Shown: positions 1 through 7,715, counted from the stretch's first letter. The stretch is DNA of 9,482 nucleotides from an uncultured bacterium (GCA_937895305.1 CALAXS010000477.1:1-9482), one strand, 5' to 3'. The notes: generated from the sequence alone by a model not told the origin. Program-made: numbers and translations.

Positions 1-70
1 TGGTACCCATATCCGGTTGCGTTAATTCAGCTACAACCATGAGTGCAGCAAAAAGCATTGGGGTTATCAT
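1..70 (-). CDS. Start of an unidentified, probably exported protein (truncated by window edge)
   Basis: Reading from the ATG at 68-70, 23 codons stay open to the window edge. The peptide begins MITPMLFAALMVVAELTQPD: a short hydrophobic stretch, small residues, then a polar part, which resembles a short signal peptide without a basic N-terminus. A good Shine-Dalgarno sequence, GGAGAG (minus strand of 77-82), lies six bases before the ATG. The gene starts 97 bp after the cusA stop on the same strand, so it may be the third gene of the copper-efflux operon. An outer-membrane factor (CusC/TolC type) or a small periplasmic copper protein would fit that position, but nothing in the 23 residues identifies the family. 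The frame stays open upstream into cusA, but I see no better start codon there. Confidence 0.5.
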   Translation of the reverse strand, partial: MITPMLFAALMVVAELTQPDMGT

Positions 71-79
71 TATACGCTC

Positions 80-94
80 TCCATTTCGAATGGA
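80..94 (-). promoter_or_regulatory. Small hairpin overlapping the ribosome binding site of the left-edge gene
   Basis: A perfect 6-bp inverted repeat (tccatt / aatgga) around a 3-base loop. On the minus strand its 3' arm contains the first bases of the GGAGAG Shine-Dalgarno sequence. Folding would hide part of the ribosome binding site, which could tune translation of the downstream gene. The stem is short and A/T-rich, so this may be chance. Confidence 0.2.
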
Positions 95-167
95 ACTTCT
101 CAGGCATCGTACAAGTTCATGATACGTCTTCTCAATTAACCTATTCTGAATACTACCGTGTTCAATC

Positions 168-3100
168 TTATTCGCTAACTTCGGACCATGAATTAATATG
201 AAGTTGTATCTCTTTTGTCAGCGAATACAGCACTGGCACCAGGAATACTGTAGCCAATACCACGAGCATCCCGCCAAAAGAAGGAATCGCCATAGGGACC
301 ATAATATCCGAACCACGGCCTGTTGAGGTTAACACAGGGATGAGGGCCAGGATAGTCGTGGCTGAGGTGATAAGACAGGGGCGGATGCGTCGGCTGGCAC
401 CAGCAATGGTGGCCTCGCGTATTTCCTGGATTGTTTTTGGCTTATTCTGTGCAAAACTCTGGTCGAGAAAGGTTGCGATGACTACGCCATCATCGGAGGC
501 AATCCCAAAGAGAGCCAGAAAGCCGACCCAGATAGCGACACTGAGATTGATGGGGTGGACCTGAAACAGGTTTTGCATGTTCACGCCAAACACATCAAAA
601 TTCAGGAACCAGGATTGACCATAGAGCCAGATCATGAGGAAGCCGCCCGACCATGCCACGACGATGGCCGAGAATACGAGGGCCGTTGTGGCAACCGAGC
701 GGAACTGGAAGTAGAGAATGAGGAAAATGATAAAGAGGGCCAAGGGCAGGACGATGGACAGGGTCTTTTGTGACCGTATCTGGTTCTCGTAATTCCCGGC
801 AAAGGTATAGCTGACACCGGGTGGCAATACAAATTCGCCACGGGCAATACTTTGTTCGAGATAGGCCTGGCACTCTTCGACAACATCAACTTCGGCATGG
901 CCCGACTTCATGTCAAACAAGACATAGCCCACAAGAAAGGTGTCTTCACTTTTAATGGCCTGTGGCCCGCGCACATAGCGAATCTCCGCCAATTGGTCCA
1001 TGGGGATTTGTACCCCGGCAGCCCCTGGCACAAGGATTTCACCCAGACTGTCAATGGTGTCGCGCAGTTCACGCATATAGCGCACACGAACGGGATAGCG
1101 TTCCCGTCCTTCAACCGTTGTGGTAATACGCCGCCCCCCAACCGCGACTTCGATTACATCCTGGACCTGCTGTACATCGATGCCATAGCGCGCACTTAAT
1201 TTTCGGTCGATATCAATTTCCAGGTAGGGCTTGCCCACAATCCGGTCTGCAAATACAGCCGCAGGCTGCACACTGGGCACCTCTTTCAGGAGCCGCTCGA
1301 TTTCCAGGCCAACCTTTTCAATGGATTCAAGATCCGGTCCCTTGACCTTCACGCCCATGGGCGCACGCATCCCACTCTGCAACATGACAATCCGTGCCGC
1401 AATAGGCTGGAGCTTGGGTGCCGAGGTCGTGCCAGGCACTTCGCCAGCGATAATAATTTCATCCCAAATATCCGTGGGCGATTTGATGTGTTCTCGCCAT
1501 TGACGAAATGGGCGACCATCCTTATCTTCAATTAACTGGCCCTTTTCATCGCGATCAAATTCACCCGCCCCCTTATTGTATCTAAATTTAATTCGATGGC
1601 CATTTTCATCGGATTTATATTCCGGGATGTAATTGATAATCGTCTCGATCATGGAAACCGGGGCCGGATCGAGCGGGCTGTCTACACGCCCGATTTTTCC
1701 GGTGACGGATTCGACTTCGGGTATGGCCGAGATGGCAGCGTCTTGTAATTGTATGACATCAAGTGCTTCCCCGATGGAGGCGTGGGGCATGGTGGTGGGC
1801 ATGTATAAATACGACCCTTCATCCAGGGGCGGCATAAACTCTTTCCCCAGACCGGGGAATTTCTCTGCAGCCCTGGCCCAGACCCTATTGGTGCGAATGG
1901 TTTGGGATGCAATGCCTATTTTCTCGGCACCTGCGGGGATAAAGCCAAAGACCGTTTCAAAGCTGAGCCAGGCAGAGGCCCCGACTAAAACGAGTACGAC
2001 CATTGCTGCTAAATAAATAGATTTATGATCGAGTAACCAGCGTAAGATTCTGGTATAGAAGAAACGGAACAAGGTAAAGAATCCGAGTATCCCGCCAATA
2101 ATTACCGCCACAAAAATAAAGTTACGCAGTAAACCTTTTGCTGGACCTAGTGGTTCCCAATGCTGGGACAACACTATGCCGACGACGAGTACCGCAATGG
2201 CACTTGCCAGCCAGGAACCTGCATTGCGCACCAGCGCAGGCAAGTGGGGCGCTGCCAGATTATAGAGTCCAATGAGGACGACCGAGGCCCCAATCCACCA
2301 GGGTGCAAAGAACAGTAGAACCACGCCAATAGGGATGAGCAGGGCATTGAGGATGCCGGTTAATTTTCCGCTACGGGACTTACCCCCAATCACGAGGTGG
2401 GCCACCGAAGGAATAATGACGATGGCCACAATTACGGATGAGATAAGGGCAAAGGTTTTGGTAAACGCGAGGGGCCTGAACAGTTTACCCTCAGCGGCGG
2501 TCATGGTGAATACGGGCAAAAAGCTCACCACCGTGGTGGATACCGCGGTCAGGACAGCACCACCCACTTCGCTGGTGGCATCAAAAATGACCTGGAGACG
2601 ATTGGCTTCCTCGCCGGCCTCATCCAGCTTTTGCAGGATGTTTTCGCAAATGATCACACCCATATCGACCATGGTACCAATCGCTATGGCTATCCCGGAC
2701 AGGGCCACAACATTGGCATCGATCCCCACCGTCTTCATGGCAATAAAGCACATGAGGACCGCAAGGGGAAGTGTGCCACTGATGATGAGCGAACTCCTGA
2801 GGTGGAGCAACATAATGATGACCACGATGATGGTCACCAGAATTTCTTCGGTCAATGCAGATTGCAGCGTTCCAAGCGTTTCCTGAATCAACCCGGTCCG
2901 GTCATAAAAAGGAACAATGGTTACTTTGCTCGTCGTGAGCCACAAAGGCCAGTCTGTTCGTTCGGTATCTCTGAGCCAGCCCAGCCAGGCTTCCTGATTG
3001 AGTTGTGCACCTTTATAAGCATCGAAGCCATTATCCCTGGCGAAGGATTCGATGCCGCTCCGTTCGATTTGACCAGAGTCAATGACGGCCTTCATGGGTA

Positions 3101-4136
3101 AGCCAGGCGACAATTCTTCAATTTTGTTTTTTACATTTTTTATTACCGCAAGGGGGTTGGACCCATAGCGCACCACCACGACCCCGCCCACGGCCTCGGC
3201 ACCACCTTTATCCAGGGCACCCCGCCGAAGAGCTGGGCCCAGCGTTACGTTTGCAACCTCACGAATCGATATGGGCACATTGTCATTGACCTTGATCACG
3301 GAATCTTCAATGTCTTCGAGGGACTCAATAAATCCAAGCCCACGGATGACGTATTCAATTTTATTGACTTCGATTGTGCGCGCACCCACATCGACATTAG
3401 AGCGTTTGACGGCTTTAAAAATTTCGTCTAGATTCACATTGTGGGCACGCATGGCATCGGGGTCGACATCGATCTGATATTCCTGTACGAAGCCCCCGAT
3501 AGAGGCCGCCTCGCTAACGCCTTCAGCAGCCAGCAACCCGTAGCGTACATACCAGTCTTGTATCGTTCGTAATTCGTGGAGGTCCCAGCCCCCGGCAGGG
3601 TTGCCCTCCGGGTCTCTGCCTTCCAGGGTATACCAGTACACTTGACCCAATGCGGTCGCATCGGGCCCCAGGGTCGGTTGCACACCCTCGGGCAAGGTGC
3701 TGGCAGGCAGACTATTCAGCTTTTCCAGAATGCGACTACGTGACCAATAAAAATCTGCCTTTTCATCAAAAATGATATAAATCGAAGAAAACCCGAAAAA
3801 GGAATAACTGCGTATCGTTTTTACGTTCGGGATGCCCAGAAGCGAAACGGTCATGGGGTAGGTAATCTGGTCTTCCACATCCTGTGGCGAACGCCCCATC
3901 CATTCGGTGAAAACAATTTGCTGGTTTTCGCCAATGTCCGGGATGGCATCCACGGCTACGGGGTCCCGTGGAAATCCACCCAGATCCCAATCGAAAGGCG
4001 CTACCATAACGCCCCACGCGGCGAAGAAAATTATAAATAATGCAACGACGAGTTTGTTTTGCAAGCAAAAGAGGATGATTTTATCAATCCAGGATTTCGC
4101 TTCAATCGGTATGGGGGGGGTGCTCTTGTTCGTCAT
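168..4136 (-). CDS. cusA: CusA-like Cu(I)/Ag(I) efflux RND transporter, enlarged form (1322 aa)
   Basis: Inner-membrane proton-driven pump of the heavy-metal RND family, exporting metal through a CusB/outer-membrane channel. Residue numbers count from the ATG at 4136. TM1 is near 25-45, TM2-TM6 near 430-585, and the last helices lie near 1127-1310. Family motifs are clear: TYPMTVSLLGIPNVKT near 92, GIAIAIGTMVD ending at the proton-relay Asp491, and LFRPLAFTKTFAL near 552. Met779, Met829 and Met918 match E. coli CusA Met573, Met623 and Met672, the periplasmic Cu/Ag site. The first pair has the same 50-residue spacing as in E. coli. At about 1047 aa E. coli CusA is some 275 residues shorter. 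The surplus sits in discrete insertions: about 50 residues near 353-405, about 100 hydrophobic residues near 586-686, about 30 near 730-765, about 40 near 840-900 and about 20 near 1175-1195. I chose the ATG because AGGGG lies seven bases before it and it follows the cusB stop by ten bases. A TTG at 4202 in the same frame would add 22 unlikely residues overlapping cusB. CzcA-type substrates are less likely given the methionines. Confidence 0.93.
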   Translation of the reverse strand: MTNKSTPPIPIEAKSWIDKIILFCLQNKLVVALFIIFFAAWGVMVAPFDWDLGGFPRDPVAVDAIPDIGENQQIVFTEWMGRSPQDVEDQITYPMTVSLLGIPNVKTIRSYSFFGFSSIYIIFDEKADFYWSRSRILEKLNSLPASTLPEGVQPTLGPDATALGQVYWYTLEGRDPEGNPAGGWDLHELRTIQDWYVRYGLLAAEGVSEAASIGGFVQEYQIDVDPDAMRAHNVNLDEIFKAVKRSNVDVGARTIEVNKIEYVIRGLGFIESLEDIEDSVIKVNDNVPISIREVANVTLGPALRRGALDKGGAEAVGGVVVVRYGSNPLAVIKNVKNKIEELSPGLPMKAVIDSGQIERSGIESFARDNGFDAYKGAQLNQEAWLGWLRDTERTDWPLWLTTSKVTIVPFYDRTGLIQETLGTLQSALTEEILVTIIVVIIMLLHLRSSLIISGTLPLAVLMCFIAMKTVGIDANVVALSGIAIAIGTMVDMGVIICENILQKLDEAGEEANRLQVIFDATSEVGGAVLTAVSTTVVSFLPVFTMTAAEGKLFRPLAFTKTFALISSVIVAIVIIPSVAHLVIGGKSRSGKLTGILNALLIPIGVVLLFFAPWWIGASVVLIGLYNLAAPHLPALVRNAGSWLASAIAVLVVGIVLSQHWEPLGPAKGLLRNFIFVAVIIGGILGFFTLFRFFYTRILRWLLDHKSIYLAAMVVLVLVGASAWLSFETVFGFIPAGAEKIGIASQTIRTNRVWARAAEKFPGLGKEFMPPLDEGSYLYMPTTMPHASIGEALDVIQLQDAAISAIPEVESVTGKIGRVDSPLDPAPVSMIETIINYIPEYKSDENGHRIKFRYNKGAGEFDRDEKGQLIEDKDGRPFRQWREHIKSPTDIWDEIIIAGEVPGTTSAPKLQPIAARIVMLQSGMRAPMGVKVKGPDLESIEKVGLEIERLLKEVPSVQPAAVFADRIVGKPYLEIDIDRKLSARYGIDVQQVQDVIEVAVGGRRITTTVEGRERYPVRVRYMRELRDTIDSLGEILVPGAAGVQIPMDQLAEIRYVRGPQAIKSEDTFLVGYVLFDMKSGHAEVDVVEECQAYLEQSIARGEFVLPPGVSYTFAGNYENQIRSQKTLSIVLPLALFIIFLILYFQFRSVATTALVFSAIVVAWSGGFLMIWLYGQSWFLNFDVFGVNMQNLFQVHPINLSVAIWVGFLALFGIASDDGVVIATFLDQSFAQNKPKTIQEIREATIAGASRRIRPCLITSATTILALIPVLTSTGRGSDIMVPMAIPSFGGMLVVLATVFLVPVLYSLTKEIQLHINSWSEVSE
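4113..4120 (-). repeat. C8 homopolymer tract at codons 6-8 of cusA
   Basis: Eight consecutive G on the plus strand, read as C8 in cusA just after the start codon (Thr-Pro-Pro). Loss or gain of one base would shift the frame within the first ten codons and abolish the pump. Tracts of this length can slip during replication and are used for phase variation in some bacteria, but eight is at the low end, and there is no evidence of variation here. Confidence 0.9.
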
Positions 4137-4146
4137 CGTGCTACCC

Positions 4147-6201
4147 CTACTCGTGCCGCTCGTGTTCTGCATGGGCAGAATCGGGATCGGTCTCAGGGTC
4201 AAGAAGGGCTAAGGTATTTACGATGCTCCCGCATTTAGGCATGGCCACGCCATAGTAAGGGTTGCTCACTTCGGTACTGGCCTGTAGCCAGTTTGCGCCT
4301 ACACCATCTAGTGCCATGGGACAATGGGCCTGGTGGAGGGGCTGTTCTGATTTCAGGCCGAGGGCTGTTGCGCTGGTCCACAATGCCTCAGAGAGGGGGG
4401 CGAGGGGGAGCCGGATAGCATCGATGGAGGTAGCGGCTGCGAGTGCCGCAATGGCATCCTGGAGTACCGCGACTTCCTTCATCCAGAGGACGTGTGATTC
4501 ACCGTCCAGGACTTCCATTTTAACGCCCGCCAGAGCGGTTTTCAGGGTAGTGATACTGGCCTGGGCACCTTCGAAATTATCCTTGGCCAGGGTGTCCTGC
4601 AATGTGAGGTAGGCTTCATAGACCTTGCCGAGTTGTTCCTGAAATTCATGAGGTGCGCTGGGTGCTAGGGCCGTTGGGCTATCTTCATGTTTATGTCCAG
4701 AATCGCCACCGCCACCACCGGGGGTCATCATGCTGGGCTTGGCCTGGATCTGGAGTGCGCTGTCAATTTTGAAATTGCCGTTGGTGACCACGCGTTCACC
4801 CGCCAGTAGCCCCTCCTTCACAATATAGAACTCGCCAGCCCGTGGCCCCAGTACAATTTCGCGCCCTTCAAAGGTGGGTTTATCGGCATTAGGTATCTGG
4901 ACATAGACAATGGCCCGGGTGCCCGTGATTAAGGGGGCTGAGGCCGGGATAATCAGCGGCATTTCGGAAACAGGTGCATCTGCTGACACATAGCCCAGGT
5001 CCTCTGCGCGGACGAGTGCCATGCCACAGACATCACAGTCCCCTGGGCCGTCTTTAATAATTTCCGGGTGCATGGGCGAGATCCATTTTCCGGACAATTC
5101 AGGATCCATGACTCTTCCACTGCTTGCTATTTTACTTTTTACCGTGGCCCGCAAAAACATTTCCGGTTTTAATCGTCCATCCTTGTTGGGCACATTGACC
5201 CGTACCTTTACGGTCCGTGAGCTTTCGTTCAGGACAGGTTCGATGAAGGCTATTTTCCCTTCGAATGCCTCGCCGGGATAGGATTCTGTTGTGAAGGTTA
5301 CGGTTTGTCCGTAATGAATCCATTGGATTTGCGATTCATAGGCATCGAGTTCGACCCAAACTGAATCGAGATTGGCAATGGTATAGATGCGGCTTCCGGT
5401 TTCTACATACATGCCTTCCTGGCCGCTACGGTGGATTACGGTGCCGCCAGCGGGGGCATAAATAATGATGTGGTCGGATGCGCTCTTGCCCGTCTCCGCT
5501 GTCTTTATCTGGGCGTCGGTGAGGCCCCAGCGCCGCAGTTTTTCCCGTGTCGCATTCAGGGTAGTCTGGCTGGTTTGTTTCAGGATTTCCGGCGCGTTGG
5601 GATTCATTTGTTTGACCGTATTGGCTGCACGTCGCAATTCGTCTTGCGCGGTCAGTAATTCCGGACTGTACAGCTCGACCATGTGGTCGCCTTTGCTGAC
5701 TTCAACGCCGGTAAAGTCGACAAAAAGCCGGTCGATGCGACCGGGCACCCATGCGGTAATGTAGCGCAGTTGGGTCTCATCAAAATTGACCTTGCCAATC
5801 ATGCGGACTTCTTTATCAACGAAACGATGAACCGCTTCACTGGTCTGAATATCCATGAGGCTCATTGCGGCTTCGCTGGTGTGAAAGACTCGCATGTCGT
5901 CCCCGCCGGAGCTTGCATCTTCCTTGAGGGGGATGAGGTCCATACCGCAGAGTGGGCAAGGACCTGGTTCGGGCTGCCTTATTTGCGGGTGCATGGAGCA
6001 GGTCCAAACCGTTGCAGCCTGAGCTTCGGTGGATTCCGTATGGGCATGTTCAGGGGTTTCTGTGCTACTGGAGCCGAGGCAGGAACGCAGGGCAAAGCCA
6101 AGCACCAAGCCCACTAAAAGAATAAGGACAAAGCGCAGTGTGCCTTGTAACCTCTTTTTAATATTCTTCTTGGGCTTATTCGTTATTTTATCTGCACCCA
6201 T
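4147..6201 (-). CDS. cusB: CusB-like periplasmic adaptor (membrane fusion protein) with three extra metal-related modules
   Basis: Adaptor that links the CusA pump to an outer-membrane channel and probably hands it metal; 684 aa. An N-terminal membrane segment (about 22-38) ends in a possible but imperfect lipobox (L-R-S-Cys41), so it is either a lipoprotein or a signal anchor. A heavy-metal-binding domain follows at about 65-92 (Cys68, Met70, His71, Cys82, Cys85, Met87). The adaptor core spans about 105-355, with a lipoyl-like part, a helical hairpin near 180-230 and a beta-barrel near 280-355. A second heavy-metal-binding domain at about 372-400 keeps Met377, His378, Cys389, Cys392 and Met394, but Ser375 replaces the first Cys. 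The membrane-proximal domain is about 415-490. After a Gly/His-rich linker, residues 518-665 resemble DUF3347, with a HxxHCPMA motif at 623-630, NPYYG at 647-651 and Cys657. The end is His-rich. Shine-Dalgarno GGAG lies ten bases before the ATG. Its stop codon overlaps the cusA ribosome binding site, suggesting coupled translation. E. coli CusB is only about 407 aa. Confidence 0.92.
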   Translation of the reverse strand: MGADKITNKPKKNIKKRLQGTLRFVLILLVGLVLGFALRSCLGSSSTETPEHAHTESTEAQAATVWTCSMHPQIRQPEPGPCPLCGMDLIPLKEDASSGGDDMRVFHTSEAAMSLMDIQTSEAVHRFVDKEVRMIGKVNFDETQLRYITAWVPGRIDRLFVDFTGVEVSKGDHMVELYSPELLTAQDELRRAANTVKQMNPNAPEILKQTSQTTLNATREKLRRWGLTDAQIKTAETGKSASDHIIIYAPAGGTVIHRSGQEGMYVETGSRIYTIANLDSVWVELDAYESQIQWIHYGQTVTFTTESYPGEAFEGKIAFIEPVLNESSRTVKVRVNVPNKDGRLKPEMFLRATVKSKIASSGRVMDPELSGKWISPMHPEIIKDGPGDCDVCGMALVRAEDLGYVSADAPVSEMPLIIPASAPLITGTRAIVYVQIPNADKPTFEGREIVLGPRAGEFYIVKEGLLAGERVVTNGNFKIDSALQIQAKPSMMTPGGGGGDSGHKHEDSPTALAPSAPHEFQEQLGKVYEAYLTLQDTLAKDNFEGAQASITTLKTALAGVKMEVLDGESHVLWMKEVAVLQDAIAALAAATSIDAIRLPLAPLSEALWTSATALGLKSEQPLHQAHCPMALDGVGANWLQASTEVSNPYYGVAMPKCGSIVNTLALLDPETDPDSAHAEHERHE

Positions 6202-6210
6202 AATCCGAAA

Positions 6211-6217
6211 TCTCCTT
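6211..6217 (-). promoter_or_regulatory. Shine-Dalgarno sequence of cusB
   Basis: AAGGAGA on the minus strand. The GGAG core ends ten bases before the cusB ATG at 6199-6201, a slightly long but workable spacing. It supports the chosen start. Confidence 0.75.
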
Positions 6218-6254
6218 CACGGATAACCCTGCCCCGTTATCGGTACTGCGTAGA

Positions 6255-6272
6255 CTAGCATCGTTATGCTAG
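6255..6272. promoter_or_regulatory. Perfect 7-bp inverted repeat upstream of cusB
   Basis: CTAGCAT-CGTT-ATGCTAG: two perfect 7-base arms around a 4-base loop, 54 bp upstream of the cusB start codon. No T-run follows on either strand, so it is not an obvious terminator. Its place in the leader or promoter makes it a candidate regulator-binding site or an RNA hairpin in the 5' untranslated region. Confidence 0.35.
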
Positions 6273-6280
6273 CAGAGCAA

Positions 6281-6292
6281 GGGGAATTCCCC
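6281..6292. promoter_or_regulatory. Perfect 12-bp palindrome GGGGAATTCCCC upstream of cusB, candidate operator
   Basis: A perfect palindrome with no spacer, 79 bp upstream of the cusB ATG and beside a TTGATT (-35-like) hexamer on the minus strand. Dyads of this kind are typical of operators bound by homodimeric regulators, and metal-efflux operons are usually metal-controlled. It does not match the CopY TACAnnTGTA box, nor clearly a MerR/CueR-type site. No regulator gene lies in the window. Operator function is inference. Confidence 0.35.
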
Positions 6293-6503
6293 GGAATCAA
6301 ACTATCCAAGCCTTTGAATCAATAGACTTACATACCGTTATTCATGGGGGCGCGAAAATGATGTGCCCATTGTGGAGATTTTTATCCAATTTGTTAAACG
6401 GTGCCATTGTCACGCTGAATGACATGATGCGCCAAACCTCGCAATATGGTTCGTGCATGCTGGACTATGAGGGGAATGCGCTAAAAGTCTGCTTACTTCG
6501 GTG

Positions 6504-7646
6504 TTAATCCAAGGCAGTGATTGGCAACTGTACAAAAACAATGGTCTCGTAGGCGCTTTTTTCACCTGCTTCGTAGAGGCAAGCGATGGTACCGTCGTTG
6601 AGCACGGCGAGGTCGGAGTAGGCACTGGGGCCTTCGTGGAGGAGGAGGGATTTGGGCCAGGTTTGTCCTTCGTCGTGACTGGCGCGGAGGGTCATCTTTA
6701 CACGCCCGTCCTGGCTGGCGGGGTTGCTAAATAAAATCACGCTTTTAGTTTCATCGTCGGGCCAGCTATAGCGTTCGATTGCGGCCTGGCAAATGGGTTC
6801 GATGAGGGTGGTGCCGAAGTGCTGGTCGGTCCAGGTGCCCCCGCCGTCGGTGCTGATGGCGACCTGACGATTTTTCTTACTGCGGTCGTAATTGCGCATG
6901 TTGAGCATGAGCTGGCCGTCGGGGAGTTCGACGACTTCACATTCGTTGACTTGATGTTCCGGGGTCGTACCGCCGAGTTTCCAGGTCGCCCCTGCGTCGT
7001 CGGAGTAAATCACGTGGGAGTAGTAGTGCTTTGTTTCCGCTTCGATGTGGTCGCAGGGGATGACGAGTCGTCCCTTGTGGGGGCCATGTTGCAGCTGGAT
7101 ACCGCTGCCGGGGCCGGTGGCGTACCAGGTCCAGTTATCCAGCTTGGTCGTTGCGGTGACTTCCTTGGGCGTGGCCCAGGTCAGGCCGTCGTCGTTGGAC
7201 TGGGTCACATAGACGCGTCGGGTATCTTTACTGGTCTGGGCGATGATTTCTTTTTCATGGTCGCGGCCCAGATTCCAGGTCATCAATAAAAAGATAGTGC
7301 CTGAATCGCGGTCGATAACTACGCAGGGATTCCCGCAGGTGTTGCGACCGTCGTCCCAGATGACCTGTTGCTCGCCCCAGGTCTTCCCGTTGTCCGTGGA
7401 GCGTTTCAGGACCATGTTGATATCACCGCTGTCGCCACCTGCACGTTGCCGACCTTCGCAGAAAGCCAGAACGGTACCCTTGTTGGTTACTGCCAACGCC
7501 GGGATACGATAGGTATGGTGCTCGCCTTCGCCACTAACGAAGAGGGGTGTCCGGGTGATAGCTTCCGCGTGAACTTGGGGGGCAAGGCCCAGGCCCAAGA
7601 CGAGTAGGGCAATAAACACAGGTACAATGTGGTGCATGGGTTTCAT
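6504..7646 (-). CDS. Secreted exo-alpha-sialidase, GH33 type, five Asp-boxes
   Basis: Predicted exported six-bladed beta-propeller enzyme that removes terminal sialic acid from glycans; 380 aa. Residues 1-28 form a signal peptide (basic/His start, hydrophobic 8-22, likely cleavage after VHA). The family YRIP motif is at 46-49. Five Asp-boxes (S-x-D-x-G-x-T-W pattern) lie at 83-90, 150-157, 215-222, 265-272 and 323-330. Expected GH33 active-site residues can be placed: Arg47, Arg251 and Arg321 for the carboxylate-binding triad, Asp72 as acid/base, and Tyr343 with Glu235 as the nucleophile pair. The length fits a single catalytic domain with no carbohydrate-binding module. An AAGG lies eight bases before the ATG. 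An ATG three codons later is possible but lacks better support. Many environmental relatives are annotated as sialidase although their true sugar is untested, so the substrate is less certain than the fold. It stands alone, with more than 300 bp on either side. Confidence 0.88.
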   Translation of the reverse strand: MKPMHHIVPVFIALLVLGLGLAPQVHAEAITRTPLFVSGEGEHHTYRIPALAVTNKGTVLAFCEGRQRAGGDSGDINMVLKRSTDNGKTWGEQQVIWDDGRNTCGNPCVVIDRDSGTIFLLMTWNLGRDHEKEIIAQTSKDTRRVYVTQSNDDGLTWATPKEVTATTKLDNWTWYATGPGSGIQLQHGPHKGRLVIPCDHIEAETKHYYSHVIYSDDAGATWKLGGTTPEHQVNECEVVELPDGQLMLNMRNYDRSKKNRQVAISTDGGGTWTDQHFGTTLIEPICQAAIERYSWPDDETKSVILFSNPASQDGRVKMTLRASHDEGQTWPKSLLLHEGPSAYSDLAVLNDGTIACLYEAGEKSAYETIVFVQLPITALD

Positions 7647-7696
7647 GTAAGCGGCCTTATGATTACTTTATATTGCTACAAATCCAACTACTTGTC

Positions 7697-7715
7697 ATTC
7701 CCGCAAGGCGGAAAT
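7697..7715. repeat. Degenerate ATTCCC-type stem-loop
   Basis: An 8-bp stem with one mismatch (ATTCCCGC / GCGGAAAT) around the loop AAG, preceded by GTC so that it begins GTCATTCCCGC. It looks like a decayed member of the ATTCCC-Nx-GGGAAT hairpins found further along the same intergenic region. Confidence 0.6.

Larger units (their letters stand above)
6202..6503. other. Intergenic region between the sialidase gene and cusB (302 bp)
   Basis: No gene is visible here. It must hold the end of the sialidase transcript and the promoter of the cusBA operon. I found no hairpin followed by a T-run for the sialidase terminator. Weak candidates are a 5-bp stem at 6408-6424 and a GC-rich imperfect stem at 6348-6368, neither followed by T's on the minus strand. 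The half nearest cusB contains the two inverted repeats listed separately. A minus-strand TTGATT at 6300-6295 borders the palindrome and could be a -35 element, but no good -10 lies at normal spacing. Confidence 0.6.

Noticed and set aside
2272..2886. A 204-codon plus-strand open frame within cusA
   Set aside because: Antisense to the conserved membrane core of CusA; the translation is low-complexity and rich in Thr, Met and Ser, as expected for the complement of membrane helices.
168..4136. CusA as an artificial fusion or frameshift product because of its length
   Set aside because: One continuous frame carries all the family motifs in order, and the extra length is accounted for by separate insertions between conserved blocks.
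4137..4202. A longer CusA start at TTG 4202, or an in-frame ATG at 4172
   Set aside because: Both lie inside the end of cusB and add residues without similarity to the family; the ATG at 4136 has its own Shine-Dalgarno sequence and follows the cusB stop directly.
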